Assembly: GCA_021801125.1 (NCBI GenBank)
Contig: JAJYYI010000094.1
Coordinates: 1-64,000 of the forward strand
Direction: 5' to 3'
Origin: Deltaproteobacteria bacterium
Lineage (GTDB): Bacteria; Desulfobacterota; Binatia; Binatales; Binataceae
DNA length: 64,000 nucleotides
This document shows positions 54,574 through 64,000 of this stretch, one piece after another. A program made the translations under genes and the position numbers. The notes beneath the pieces were generated by a model that ran no database searches, was not told the origin of the DNA, and saw only the letters and a list, made by a program, of their open reading frames with translations. The stretch's first letter is position 1; the number at the start of each line of letters is the position of its first letter.

Positions 54574-57321
54574 ATGTTTCGTCCCAGCAAGTTTGCGCTA
54601 GCGGTGGGGCTGCTGCTAGCAGTTGCGGCGCTGGTAACGCTGAGCCTCTTCAGCGAGTTTCTGGTTGATTGGTTGTGGTTTAACGCGCTCTCCTACCATG
54701 GGACCTTCGCGACGATGGTCGCAGCGCGATGGTCGTTGCTGGGTGTAATCTGGCTGATTTCCTTTGCAATTTTCCTGATCAACGGTCTAGTCGCGCTCGG
54801 GCTAAGCACCGAGCGCCACTGGCCGCGCGTGGTGCGCCGGCCCGACGAGATCGTCCAGCTGAGCTTACCCGACCTTTTACGCAACCTCGGTAGTCGCGTG
54901 CCCTGGAAGTCGCTGGTGACCGTAGCCGCGGCGCTACTCGGTTTTGCCGCGGCCAGCGGTGAGTCGGCGAATTGGCCGGTTTATCTTAAGGCGTTCTACG
55001 CCGTCCCATTCAACGTCGCCGAGCCCGTTTACCATCGCGATATCGGATTTTACGTCTTCAGCCTTCCATGGCTGCAGGATCTGCGCGACCTGTTTCTATG
55101 GGTCATCATTTTGAGTGCCGCGCTGTCGGCCGGAATTTATTGGCTGCGCCAGGGCTTGGATTTTACCGAGTCGCCGCCCCGCGTCTCGGCCTCGGCGACG
55201 GCGCATCTTTCGGTGCTGCTGGCCGCCTTTTTCGTTCAACGAGCTTTTAGCTATTGGCTGGGACGCTTTGAGCTGCTCCTCCATGGCAATGGCGTAGTAT
55301 ACGGGTTTCGCTACGTGGACGGCTTGCTATGGCGGCCCGGGCTTTGGTTGCTGGTGATTCTTTCGCTGCTCGCCGCGGCGCTGTGTCTGGCCAATTTGCA
55401 AGAGCGGGGAGTGCGCCTGCCATTGATGGGCGCATTGATCTTGTTCATCCCCGCGATCGGCTTGAATTTCCTCCAGCCCGCTATTGAGCAGTTTCGCGTC
55501 AAACCCAATGAACTCGCGCTTGAACGGCCCTATATCGAGCGGAATATCGAGTTCACCCGCCGCGCCTATCGACTCGATGCGATCAGCGTCAGGCCATTCG
55601 CCGGGTTGGGCAAGCTTTCACCCGAAGTGCTCAAGGAAAACGAGGCCACGGTGAGGAATATCCGCCTTTGGGATCCCCGCCCCCTGCTTGCCACTTATCG
55701 CCAGTTGCAGGAAATCCGCCTTTATTACGATTTTCGCGACGTGGACGTTGACCGTTACCCGATTCAAGACCAATACAAACAGGTGATGCTGTCCGTGCGG
55801 GAGTTCAACCCGACGCTCCTGCCGGAGAACGCCCGGACCTGGGTCAATCAGCATCTCAACTACACCCATGGCTTTGGCCTCGTGATGAGCCCCGTAACGC
55901 TGAAAAGCGGAGAGGGGTTGCCGGTGTTCTACCTGAAGGACGTGCCGCCGGTCTCTCCGGTTGGGTTAAAGGTGGAGCAGCCGAGGATCTATTACGGCCA
56001 GGAAGACGATAACTACGTGGTAGTCAATACGGCCGCGCCTGAGTTCGACTATCCCAAAGGCGCCAGCAACGTATTCTCCTACTACCAGGGCCACGGCGGA
56101 GTGAATGTCAGCAGCCTGACGACTCGCGCGCTCTTCAGCTATTACTACCGCGATGTGAATCTGCTGCTGACCAGCGCGATGCGCCCGAACAGCCAAATTC
56201 TGCTGCGGCGCAATATCACCGAGCGGATAGGGCGGCTCGCTCCGTTCCTAATCCAGGATCGCGATCCTTACCTGGTGCTGCACGAAGGTCGGCTTTCATG
56301 GATCGTCGACTGCTACACCATAAGCGATCACTACCCGTATTCGGAACCAAATACCGAAAATATCAACTATATCCGCAACGCGGTTAAGGCCGCGGTCGAC
56401 GCCTATACGGGCGATACCACTTTTTATATCGCCGATCCGTCCGATCCGATTATCCAGTGCTGGAACCGGATCTTTCCGGGAATGTTCCGGCCGCTCTCAG
56501 CGATGCCGCCGGTGCTGCGAACACATGTGCGATACCCGGAAGACCTGTTCATGCTCCAGGCGGACGTTTACCGCACGTACCATATGCGCAATCCCGAGGT
56601 CTTTTATAACCGCGAGGACCTGTGGGGATTTGCGCGGGAAAACTACGCCGGCCAGACCGTCCTGATGCAGGCGTATTACACGATCATGCGCCTGCCCGGT
56701 GAGCCGCACGAAGAGTTTATTCTCATGATCCCGATGGTGCCGCGCGGGCGAGACAATATGATCTCCTGGCTCGCCGCCCGCTGCGACGGCGAGAATTACG
56801 GGCGTATTATTGAATACGCTTTCTCGAAGGAAAAGCTGGTCTACGGCCCGTACCAGATCGAAGCTCGTATCAACCAAAATCCGGTGATCTCGCGCCAGAT
56901 TTCGCTTTGGAACCAGATGGGGTCGCGGGTCGTGCTTGGCAATATGATGGTAATCCCCATCGCCGACACGCTGCTCTACGTTGAGCCGCTCTATCTGCGC
57001 GCGGAAAACGGGCAATTGCCGGAGTTACAGAGGGTGATAGCTGCCTACGAAGACCGGGTGACGATGGGCGAGGACCTCGACGACGCGCTTGCGCAACTCT
57101 TCGGAGCGCCGGCCGGAGCAGGGGTTGAGGCCGCTCACGCGGTGCAGCCGGTCGCCCCTCACGCCGCCGCGGCGCCGGGGCCGCCGTCCGCCAATGCTCT
57201 GAGCGCCGCCGGCGACGCGTATCAGCGCGCGCTTGAAGCGCTGCGCGCGGGTAACTGGGCCGAGTTTGGCGCCCAGATGCAGAAGCTCGGCCAGGTGTTG
57301 GGTCAACCGGCTACCCAGTGA
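54574..57321 (+). CDS. UPF0182 family membrane protein
   Basis: A 915-residue protein with about seven membrane helices in the first 310 residues (for example [21 protein letters not shown] and [22 protein letters not shown]) and a large exported domain afterwards. Conserved blocks such as [34 protein letters not shown]-like sequence and [14 protein letters not shown] are typical of UPF0182/COG1615. The C-terminal 60 residues are Ala/Pro-rich and then helical. The biological role is not established. It probably forms an operon with the DUF1232 gene. Confidence 0.93.
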   Translation: [915 protein letters not shown]

Positions 57322-57390
57322 GGCGCTTTCCTGGGCGCGGAGATCAAACCGTCGCCGCGAATCGTTCAACGCTATTCTTTCTCCACGCTC

Positions 57391-59106
57391 ATGCCTGCCC
57401 CGAAGGCTTTCCCAAAAGACGACCTTGACGCAGAGCTGGAAGGGCTTGTCCGCTGCGTCTTAAAGGCCTGCTCGTGGAGAGCGGGCTTTATAGCCTACCG
57501 GTGCCGGCTTGGCGACGGCTTGGTGCGTGTCGCGCTTAGCGCTCGGACCGTCCGGTATCTGCGCGAGCGGCTCGAAGGGCTCTTTTCGCCCAACCGCGAG
57601 GCGTCGGATCCCGTCGGTGAATCTACGATACGTCTGCCCGCCGCGGACCTTGCTTCAGTTGCAGGCTTGAGTGACGAAGTTTCTCTCGCGAGCTGCCTGG
57701 TCGCCGCTTCGGCTTACCGCCGACCTAACGCAGTCGTGGCGGCTGTGATGACCGATGGGGCGCGACAGGATGGGGAAGCCGAGGCGGCGACAAAACTTGG
57801 CGCCCGGGCCGCTTTGCTCAGTATAACGAGCCGTGAGCTGGCCAAAGCGAACGCGCTGTGGCGCGAGCATGCGCTCGCCGCAGGCGATGATTTGACGCGC
57901 GAGCGTCAAGTCAGCCGCGACGAGGCGCGGGAGCGCGAACGGCTCGGCAAGGCTCTTGCGGGTTTGGGCGGGCTCCCGCGGCGCGCCAGATTTCATCGGC
58001 TCGGCGAGATGGCTGGGCACTTCGCAAGAGCGCCGGCCTGGGCGTTGGCCGTTGACGAGGGCAACGGGCTCACATTAAAGGCTAGTTTTGGCCTGCGCTC
58101 GCTGCCCGCGTTGGGTCTCGCGAGCGCCCTCTACGCCAGCTACGACCGCCGCGCGACTATCGTCAGGCGCGCGACGGTAGTGTCGTTGCGGTCCGGCGGC
58201 GAAGCTGCCTCGGTCGATCGTGTCGAAGCGCCACCTCCGACTTCCACGAAGGCCGAAGTTAACCGACGACACGACAATCTAAGGACCGTCGCAGATCTGG
58301 GCCGGCGCGCCTGGGCTGAAGACGTTCTGTTACTCAAGCAAGGCTTTGCCGCCTACGTCGTCGTGCCTTTCGCGCGCGGCGCGATCATGCTTGCCCACGC
58401 CGACCGGCAGCAATTGCGACTGGTGAGCCGAGTTCGAGCCTTTATCGCGGCTGCGGAGCCCACATTAAATGCCTGGCTGCTCGAAGAGGAGGTTGAGCGC
58501 TATCGCGCATTGGTTCGTAGATTAGGTTTGCGGATGCTCAACGCCGCTGACCTTGAGCGAGCGCGTATCGCGCGCGAACTCCACGACGATCAAGCCCAGC
58601 TTTTGGCGGCAATAAAGCTAGCGTTGGGCTTGCCGAAGACCAAAGCAAAAAGCCTGGTGGCCCAAGTGGAGCGCGAATTGCGGGGGCGTGTTTCGGCTCT
58701 GCGCCCGTTGCCGGTGGGCCGCATCTCCCTGAAAGGTGCTATAGAGCGCGAACTGGAGCGTCTCAGGGCCGCCGGAATCAAAGCCAAATTATTGTCCGAC
58801 GTTTCGGAGCGGGCTTTGAATAAGACTGTGCGCCACACCTGCTTTCAAGTAGTCCGCGAGGCGTTGGCGAACGTGGCAAGACATGCCGTTGCTACCGAAG
58901 TCACGGTCAGAATGGAGCGCCGCGACGGCGCCCTCGTGCTCGATGTGACAAACGACGGCGTCGAGACGCGCGGCGCCATGGCCGGCAAGGGCGTCGGGCT
59001 GACCGGATTGAACGAGCGCCTTGCGCTGCTCGGCGGCAACTGTCGCTTTATCGTGGGCCGGCGCAAGAGCAGATTGCTGGCCGAAATTCCGTATGTCCGT
59101 CGATGA
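57391..59106 (+). CDS. NarL-type sensor histidine kinase
   Basis: The C-terminal part has the HisKA_3 motif ARIARELHDDQAQLLAAIKLALG with the phosphoacceptor His398, then a HATPase domain ending GVGLTGLNERLALLGG. No transmembrane helix is obvious. The first 370 residues contain no motif I recognise; the region from about 200 to 370 could be a GAF-like sensor. Its end overlaps the start of the response regulator by four bases, so the two are a pair. The length is 571 residues. Confidence 0.9.
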   Translation: MPAPKAFPKDDLDAELEGLVRCVLKACSWRAGFIAYRCRLGDGLVRVALSARTVRYLRERLEGLFSPNREASDPVGESTIRLPAADLASVAGLSDEVSLASCLVAASAYRRPNAVVAAVMTDGARQDGEAEAATKLGARAALLSITSRELAKANALWREHALAAGDDLTRERQVSRDEARERERLGKALAGLGGLPRRARFHRLGEMAGHFARAPAWALAVDEGNGLTLKASFGLRSLPALGLASALYASYDRRATIVRRATVVSLRSGGEAASVDRVEAPPPTSTKAEVNRRHDNLRTVADLGRRAWAEDVLLLKQGFAAYVVVPFARGAIMLAHADRQQLRLVSRVRAFIAAAEPTLNAWLLEEEVERYRALVRRLGLRMLNAADLERARIARELHDDQAQLLAAIKLALGLPKTKAKSLVAQVERELRGRVSALRPLPVGRISLKGAIERELERLRAAGIKAKLLSDVSERALNKTVRHTCFQVVREALANVARHAVATEVTVRMERRDGALVLDVTNDGVETRGAMAGKGVGLTGLNERLALLGGNCRFIVGRRKSRLLAEIPYVRR

Positions 59107-59756
59107 GCACCGGGGGTAAGCGTCTACGAGTGTTAATCGCCGACGACCATAGAATGGTGCGTGAGGGGCTGCGCTTGGTCCTGGAACCGGAATGCGAGGT
59201 GATAGCGCAGGCCGCGACCAGCGGCGAGGCGCTCTCGCTTGCGCTCAAGGAGCGGCCTGACGTGGTGGTGATGGACATCGGAATGCCGGGTGTGGGCGGA
59301 ATCGACGCGGCGCGTCGATTATCCAAACAGGCCCCACAGATAAAGATTCTGTTTCTAAGCCAGTATGATGACGAGGAGTACGTGCTGGAGACGTTTGCCG
59401 AGGCCCGGGCGGCGGGTTATGTGCTCAAGGGCGACGCGGCCGATGAACTGCTTGCCGCGCTGCGCGCCGTACGTGACGGCAAACGCTATATAAGTCCGTC
59501 GATCGCTCCGATCATTCTGCGCCGCCTTCACGCTAGAACGAGCGACGACTCCGAGGCGGTTGTATTGAGCCGACAGGAGCGGGCGGTCCTCAAGCTGATA
59601 GGCGAGGGCGCCACCGCGAAAGAAATCGCCACGCAATTGGGGATTAGCCCAAAAACCGCTCAGATTCATCGCGCGAATCTGATGGCCAAGCTTAACACGC
59701 GCTCAACCGCGGGATTGGTGCGATGGGCGATTAAGCATAAAATCATTCGCCTGTAA
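59103..59756 (+). CDS. LuxR/NarL family response regulator
   Basis: The receiver domain has the acidic pair ADDHRMVREGLRL and the phosphoacceptor Asp58 in VVVMDIGMPGVGG. The C-terminal helix-turn-helix is VVLSRQERAVLKLIGEGATAKEIATQLGISPKTAQIHRANLM, typical of NarL/FixJ proteins. The 217-residue length is standard. It is the partner of the upstream kinase, with which it overlaps as ATGA. Target genes are unknown. Confidence 0.94.
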   Translation: MSTGGKRLRVLIADDHRMVREGLRLVLEPECEVIAQAATSGEALSLALKERPDVVVMDIGMPGVGGIDAARRLSKQAPQIKILFLSQYDDEEYVLETFAEARAAGYVLKGDAADELLAALRAVRDGKRYISPSIAPIILRRLHARTSDDSEAVVLSRQERAVLKLIGEGATAKEIATQLGISPKTAQIHRANLMAKLNTRSTAGLVRWAIKHKIIRL

Positions 59757-59937
59757 TAGCCGAGCGCTCTCCGCTATGACACTCGAAAATGGTTGATGTG
59801 GCTTGTGAAGTGCGTGGTGAAGCCGCCGCGGTTGGCTTGGCTCTCGCGACTTTGCGCGGTGCGACGGCCGTATCCCAGAGCTGTTTAGCCAAGACTATCC
59901 ATGGTTCGTCCGAGCTAACCTAGGATCACGCCCGCAC

Positions 59938-60720
59938 ATGGGTGATGCGGCCGAGCGCATTCAGGTTCGGCCCCGAAACGTTTATCCGATGATTCCCTTG
60001 GGCGATGACGTCAAAGGCGGGCGCTTTAGCTCGATCAACACGCTTGTGGTTGCCGCGAATATAGCCGTGTTTGGCGCGCAAATTTGGCTGAACGACCAGG
60101 CAAACTTCCTGATCTCGTCATTCGGGCTAGTGCCGGCGAAGATGGTCGAATTTTTCTACCATCCGGTGGCCGCCGGCTTGGATCAGCCGATAACCTTGGT
60201 GACGTCGATTTTCATCCACGTGGGCGTGCTTCATCTGGCCGGCAATATGCTATACCTCCTGATATTCGGACCCGCGGTTGAGCGACGTTTCGGGCATACG
60301 TCGTTTTTCATGTTTTATCTGTGCGCGGGGATTGCGGCGGGCCTGGCGACGGTATGGATGTCACCGCAATCGACCGTTCCGGTCGTTGGAGCCAGCGGCG
60401 CGATCGCTGGCGTGTTGGGAGCGTACTTCGTGTTGTACCCGCGCGCGCGGATATTGACGGTTTTGCCGGCCCCTTTGGTGCTGACTGCGGTGCGCGTGCC
60501 GGCGGTGGCGTATCTCCTCTTTTGGTTCGCATTGCAGCTTTACGCAGGTTCGTCCGCCCCAAGACAAGCCACCACGGGAGCGGTGGCCTGGTGGGCGCAC
60601 GTCGGCGGATTCCTGTTCGGAATCGGCTTGGCGCCTTTGATCGCAAGTGCGGCACCGGCCGGTGGCCGCAAGACTGAGCGTGCGCCGGCGGCTCGCCCGC
60701 GCAAGAAACGCGAGCGTTGA
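59938..60720 (+). CDS. Rhomboid family intramembrane serine protease
   Basis: Six hydrophobic helices are predicted. The catalytic dyad is Ser153 in VVGASGAIAGVLGAYF and His221 in WWAHVGGFLFGIGLAPL, and the HLAGNMLYLLIFGPAVERRFG segment provides the HxxxN motif. The protein is 260 residues, with a basic C-terminal tail. Its substrate is unknown. It lies between the two-component pair and dnaB. Confidence 0.93.
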   Translation: MGDAAERIQVRPRNVYPMIPLGDDVKGGRFSSINTLVVAANIAVFGAQIWLNDQANFLISSFGLVPAKMVEFFYHPVAAGLDQPITLVTSIFIHVGVLHLAGNMLYLLIFGPAVERRFGHTSFFMFYLCAGIAAGLATVWMSPQSTVPVVGASGAIAGVLGAYFVLYPRARILTVLPAPLVLTAVRVPAVAYLLFWFALQLYAGSSAPRQATTGAVAWWAHVGGFLFGIGLAPLIASAAPAGGRKTERAPAARPRKKRER

Positions 60721-60958
60721 GCGTGCGCATGAGATAACGTCCGAGGAGATGCAGTTAAGACGGCCTCGGGCGTCATCGTCTTCAGGCGTTGGCGGGTTTC
60801 TGTGAAGGGGTCAGCGGTTGAGCGAAACGGTCGCGGCAAGGGCCGGCCTCTTGTTGCGTCTGCGCATCCGGCGGCGGAAGGTAGGAGCATTCGCGGACCG
60901 TACGGGCGCCGCATGATTAGGCTTGGTGCGCAAGCTGTATAGAGGGCAGGCGTAACTT

Positions 60959-62335
60959 GTGATTTCGACGAGCGAGATACTGACGCGAGTACCGCCGCAG
61001 AACCTAGAGGCGGAGGAATCCGTTCTCGGTGCGGTGCTCCTCGCCAACGAAAGCATCTACGACGCTCTGATGATCATCGCTCCAGAGGACTTCTACCGAG
61101 AAGCGAATCGGATCATCTTCAAGACTATGGTCGAGCTTGCCGACCGCAGCCAGCCGGTTGACGCGATCACGCTCACGGAGGCCTTGCGCGCGCAGAGCGT
61201 GCTGGAGGAGGTCGGCGGCGCGGCTTATATCGCGCAGTTGGTGGCGCGCGTGCCGACCGCCGCCAACATCGCATATTACGCTCGCATCGTGCGCGAGAAA
61301 TCAGTGCTGCGCCGCTTGGTGGGCGCTTGCACCGGCATCGCCTCAGAGGCCTACGAGCGCCAGAGCGACGTTGACGAATTCCTCGACGAAGCGGAGCATC
61401 GCATCTTCGAAATCGCCGAGCGGCGAATCACGCCAGCTTTTCACAAGATGCACGACCTCACCAAAGAGTCGCTCAAGATGGTCGAGCAGCTTTACGAACG
61501 GCGCGAGTTGGTTACGGGCGTGCCCACCGGCTTCGTCGATGTGGACAGGCTTACCGCGGGCTTGCAGCCTTCGGATTTAATCATTATCGCCGCGCGTCCG
61601 AGCATGGGGAAAACCGCGCTTGCTCTCAATATCGCCGCGTACGCGGCGATGGAGGCCGACCAGCCGATGGGCGTGGCGTTCTTCTCGCTGGAAATGGCCA
61701 AAGAGCAACTCGTGCTCCGGATGCTCTGCGCGGAGGCGAGGGTTGACAGCGCCAAGGTGCGCAGCGGGTACATCCGGGCGGATGACTTTCCGCGCCTCGC
61801 TCAAGCGGCGAGCCGGCTCTCCGAAGCGCCGATCTACGTCGACGACAGCTCCGACACCTCGCCGATCGTGCTCAAGGCGAAATGCCGCCGGCTGGCGCGT
61901 GAACGCGGCGTTAATCTGGGGTTGGTAATCGTCGATTATCTGCAATTGATGCGCCCGTCGCGCCAAGCCGAATCACGCGAGCGTGAGATCTCGGAAATCT
62001 CACGCTCGCTCAAAGCGTTGGCCAAGGAACTCAAGGTGCCGGTGATCGCGCTCTCTCAGTTGAACCGCCAGGTGGAGACGCGCGCCGATCGCCGCCCGCT
62101 GCTTGCCGACTTGCGCGAGTCGGGCGCGATCGAGCAGGACGCTGACGTGATCGCCTTTATCTATCGCGACGAGGTCTACAACAAGAATTCAAAAGACGTC
62201 GGCGTGGCGGAAATAATCGTTGCCAAGCAACGAAACGGACCGGTCGACACGGTGAAACTGACCTTCTTGCCGCAATACACTCGTTTTGAAAATTATCTCG
62301 CCGAGGTGTCTTACGGCGAGGAGGCTGACGGCTAA
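60959..62335 (+). CDS. dnaB: Replicative DNA helicase DnaB
   Basis: DnaB is the hexameric helicase at the replication fork. The N-terminal domain begins RVPPQNLEAEESVLGAVLLANESIYD; the RecA-like domain has the Walker A motif ARPSMGKTALALNIA, VAFFSLEMAKEQL, and the DnaB signature VIVDYLQLM followed by LADLRESGAIEQDADVIAFIYRDE. The length is 458 residues. The start is GTG with AGGGCAGG upstream. rplI, its frequent neighbour, is not adjacent here. Confidence 0.97.
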   Translation: MISTSEILTRVPPQNLEAEESVLGAVLLANESIYDALMIIAPEDFYREANRIIFKTMVELADRSQPVDAITLTEALRAQSVLEEVGGAAYIAQLVARVPTAANIAYYARIVREKSVLRRLVGACTGIASEAYERQSDVDEFLDEAEHRIFEIAERRITPAFHKMHDLTKESLKMVEQLYERRELVTGVPTGFVDVDRLTAGLQPSDLIIIAARPSMGKTALALNIAAYAAMEADQPMGVAFFSLEMAKEQLVLRMLCAEARVDSAKVRSGYIRADDFPRLAQAASRLSEAPIYVDDSSDTSPIVLKAKCRRLARERGVNLGLVIVDYLQLMRPSRQAESREREISEISRSLKALAKELKVPVIALSQLNRQVETRADRRPLLADLRESGAIEQDADVIAFIYRDEVYNKNSKDVGVAEIIVAKQRNGPVDTVKLTFLPQYTRFENYLAEVSYGEEADG

Positions 62336-62364
62336 GCTTCTCTTTCCCCTTGACGTTCGGATTA

Positions 62365-63183
62365 TCATTGCGGGTCGTCCTCGGCGGGATGATGTGGGGC
62401 TTCGTCCTCATCCGTGGAGGTCTCGACGCATTGCACGTCGGCCTTGCCTGACAACTCCGGCTCTATGTAATCGGAAGTTTCGGTTGACGGCGAGACGGGC
62501 TCCGGTTCGGCGGGAGATTCCGTGTCAGCGCTGCCCTGTTCCGTCAAGGTGAGCAGCTCCGCGCCGGCCTGCTCCTGCCCGATCGTTTCGCTTGCGGGCT
62601 CGTCAGCTTCGCTGGAGTTTCCGGAGGACCCGTCCGTGATCATCTCAAGCGGCAGTTGGCCGGCCAAACTGTCGAGTCCGTCGATTTGGGGTAGGTCCTT
62701 GAGGTTGCGGAGGCCAAAGGTTTGCAGGAACTCCGCGGTCGTTGCGTAAAGCAGAGGCCGGCCCGCAACCGCCTTGCGGCCGGCGATTCGAATCAAGCGT
62801 CTGGCCAACAGCGTGTCGAGCACTCCGCCGGAATCCACGCCTCGCACCAGTTCTATCTCGGCGCGCGTTACCGGCTGGCGATATGCGACGATCGCCAGCG
62901 TCTCCAAAAGCGGCCGGCTGAGCCGAGTCTGGCGCGTCACTAGCAGTCTGCGCACGTATGCGGCGTTCTCCAGCGCAGTGCGCAACTGGTAGCCGCCGGC
63001 GATTTGCTCGATTACGATCCCGCGGCGCGCCTCCGCGTATTCGCGAGCCAAGTCATCGAGGGCGCTTTTAACCTCTTCGAGCGGTACGTCCTCGCAGGCG
63101 GCGGCCAGCTTGCTCGCGGAAACCGGTTCTCCGGCGGCGAGCAATAGGCTTTCGAGGATAGCTTTCAGTCGCGCGGATTCCAC
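62365..63183 (-). CDS. scpB: Segregation and condensation protein B
   Basis: ScpB is a winged-helix partner of SMC in chromosome condensation. The protein begins ESARLKAILESLLLAAGEPVSASKLA and contains LLETLAIVAYRQPVTRAEIELVRGVDSGGVLDTLLARRLI, the family signature, then LLYATTAEFLQTFGL. The last 90 residues are acidic and low in complexity, longer than usual. The length is 272 residues. It starts three bases after the scpA stop. Confidence 0.95.
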   Translation of the reverse strand: MESARLKAILESLLLAAGEPVSASKLAAACEDVPLEEVKSALDDLAREYAEARRGIVIEQIAGGYQLRTALENAAYVRRLLVTRQTRLSRPLLETLAIVAYRQPVTRAEIELVRGVDSGGVLDTLLARRLIRIAGRKAVAGRPLLYATTAEFLQTFGLRNLKDLPQIDGLDSLAGQLPLEMITDGSSGNSSEADEPASETIGQEQAGAELLTLTEQGSADTESPAEPEPVSPSTETSDYIEPELSGKADVQCVETSTDEDEAPHHPAEDDPQ

Positions 63184-63186
63184 GCT

Positions 63187-63972
63187 CTATTCGGCGGGTT
63201 CAACAGTTGCCGCCGCGCGGGTCTCGAGCCATATCGGCCCGAACGGTTCTTCTTGCGTGGCGGCAAGCGTTTCGTTGCGAAGCAGTTCAAGCAGCGCGAG
63301 GAAGGTGGCTATGACGACCGGCCGGTCAGCAAGGTTGTCGAACAGCGCGTTAAACTCAAGCCGTCCCCATCGCTGAAGCGCATCCAGAATAACCGGCACG
63401 CGGCTGGCGACCGGAATCGTCGTAACGGCGAAAGGCTTAGGGTTGCGCGCCTCCAACCGCTTTAGCACTTGATTGAGCGCGTCGACCAGGTCCCAGACCG
63501 GAGCGGTCTGCAGCAAGGGCGTCTCTTCTTGTGTGCGGCTTAGCCCAGGACCGGCGAACAGATCGCGCCCGAGCAAGGGCCTTTCGGCCAGCTGCTCGGC
63601 CGCCTTCCGATATCGTTCATACTCGATCAGACGGTCGATGAGGTCTTGCTTCAGGTCCTCGGCGGTATCGCTGTAGTCGTCATTGTCGGCCGCTCCGGGC
63701 AGCAGGGCGAACGATTTGAGGAGCAGCAGAGTCGCCGCCATTACCAAATATTCGCCCGCGACCTCAAGGTCGAGCGCCTCAAAAACCCCGAGGTATTCCA
63801 TGTACTGTTCGGTGATTACGCTCGCTGTGACTTCCTGCGGATCAAGCTCGTTGCGCTTGATCAAATGGAGCAGCAAATCAAGCGGGCCGTCGAAGACCGG
63901 CAGGTGAAACTGCGCGCCGGCCTTGAGTTCGGCGTGCGTCAAAGCTCCGTTGGCCACGTTAACGTCCACCAC
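63187..63972 (-). CDS. scpA: Segregation and condensation protein A
   Basis: ScpA is the kleisin that links the SMC heads. The N-terminus reads FHLPVFDGPLDLLLHLIKRNELDP, diagnostic of the family, followed by LEVAGEYLVMAATLLLLKSFALLP. The C-terminal part, FNALFDNLADRPVVIATFLALLELLRNE, is the winged helix. The GTG at 63972 gives 261 residues; the window ends 28 bases further upstream, so an earlier start cannot be excluded. Confidence 0.94.
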   Translation of the reverse strand: MVDVNVANGALTHAELKAGAQFHLPVFDGPLDLLLHLIKRNELDPQEVTASVITEQYMEYLGVFEALDLEVAGEYLVMAATLLLLKSFALLPGAADNDDYSDTAEDLKQDLIDRLIEYERYRKAAEQLAERPLLGRDLFAGPGLSRTQEETPLLQTAPVWDLVDALNQVLKRLEARNPKPFAVTTIPVASRVPVILDALQRWGRLEFNALFDNLADRPVVIATFLALLELLRNETLAATQEEPFGPIWLETRAAATVEPAE

Positions 63973-64000
63973 GCCACCTATAGCAACACCTGTACCAGAA

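Overview
The window is a 64 kb bacterial chromosome segment with high GC and dense protein coding. No tRNA, rRNA, CRISPR array or insertion sequence could be recognised. The first 20 kb is a complete str-S10-spc-alpha ribosomal supercluster: the tail of rpsL, then rpsG to tuf, rpsJ to rpsQ, rplN to secY-adk-map-infA-rpmJ, and rpsM to rplQ. The accessory genes include an RpoH-type sigma factor, RlpA, KorAB, a DprE1/DprE2-like pair, UPF0182 and lone Rieske and rhodanese proteins. This mix suggests an uncultured, probably diderm lineage near Desulfobacterota, Binatota or Methylomirabilota. That placement is inference from gene content and needs a ribosomal-protein tree.

Layout. 1-19865: translation, secretion and transcription core, all on the plus strand and tightly packed with several stop/start overlaps. 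20048-24097: a Rieske protein (minus), the cell-wall lipoprotein RlpA, omega subunit followed by an RpoH-like sigma factor, and a CinA N-terminal-type protein. 24339-29799: a secreted conserved hypothetical, a permuted NlpC/P60-like (YiiX-type) protein, a small hypothetical, a nitroreductase, a rhodanese, a PduO-type cobalamin adenosyltransferase and a glyoxalase-II-like hydrolase. 29800-37326: a debris-rich region with three decayed genes (patatin-like, outer-membrane transporter-like, DUF2252) flanking a two-gene glycan unit (amylo-alpha-1,6-glucosidase and GH63-like glucosidase). It also holds a perfect inverted repeat and an orphan terminator. 37327-39979: a secreted lipase/esterase translationally coupled to a secreted Ig-like protein. 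40073-45479: ligA, acylphosphatase and korAB, with two perfect palindromes in the korA leader. 45969-50951: an orphan histidine kinase, then a minus-strand acyl-CoA dehydrogenase - DprE1 - DprE2 run. 51762-64000: DedA, a 2-oxoacid decarboxylase, DUF1232 and UPF0182 membrane proteins, a NarL-type two-component pair, a rhomboid protease, DnaB and ScpAB.

The genes cover core gene expression (ribosome, RNA polymerase alpha and omega, sigma, SecY), chromosome maintenance (LigA, DnaB, ScpAB), envelope functions (RlpA, DprE1/E2, DedA, UPF0182, rhomboid, lipase/Ig pair) and central carbon metabolism (KorAB, glycosidases, acyl-CoA dehydrogenase, 2-oxoacid decarboxylase). The observations most worth following are: the coupled lipase and Ig-like pair; a DprE1 homologue with alanine at the position of the mycobacterial drug-target cysteine; the palindromes around korA; the cysteine cluster inside EF-Tu; the long N-terminal extensions of L5, S11 and the sigma factor; and the pseudogene cluster around the glycosidases.
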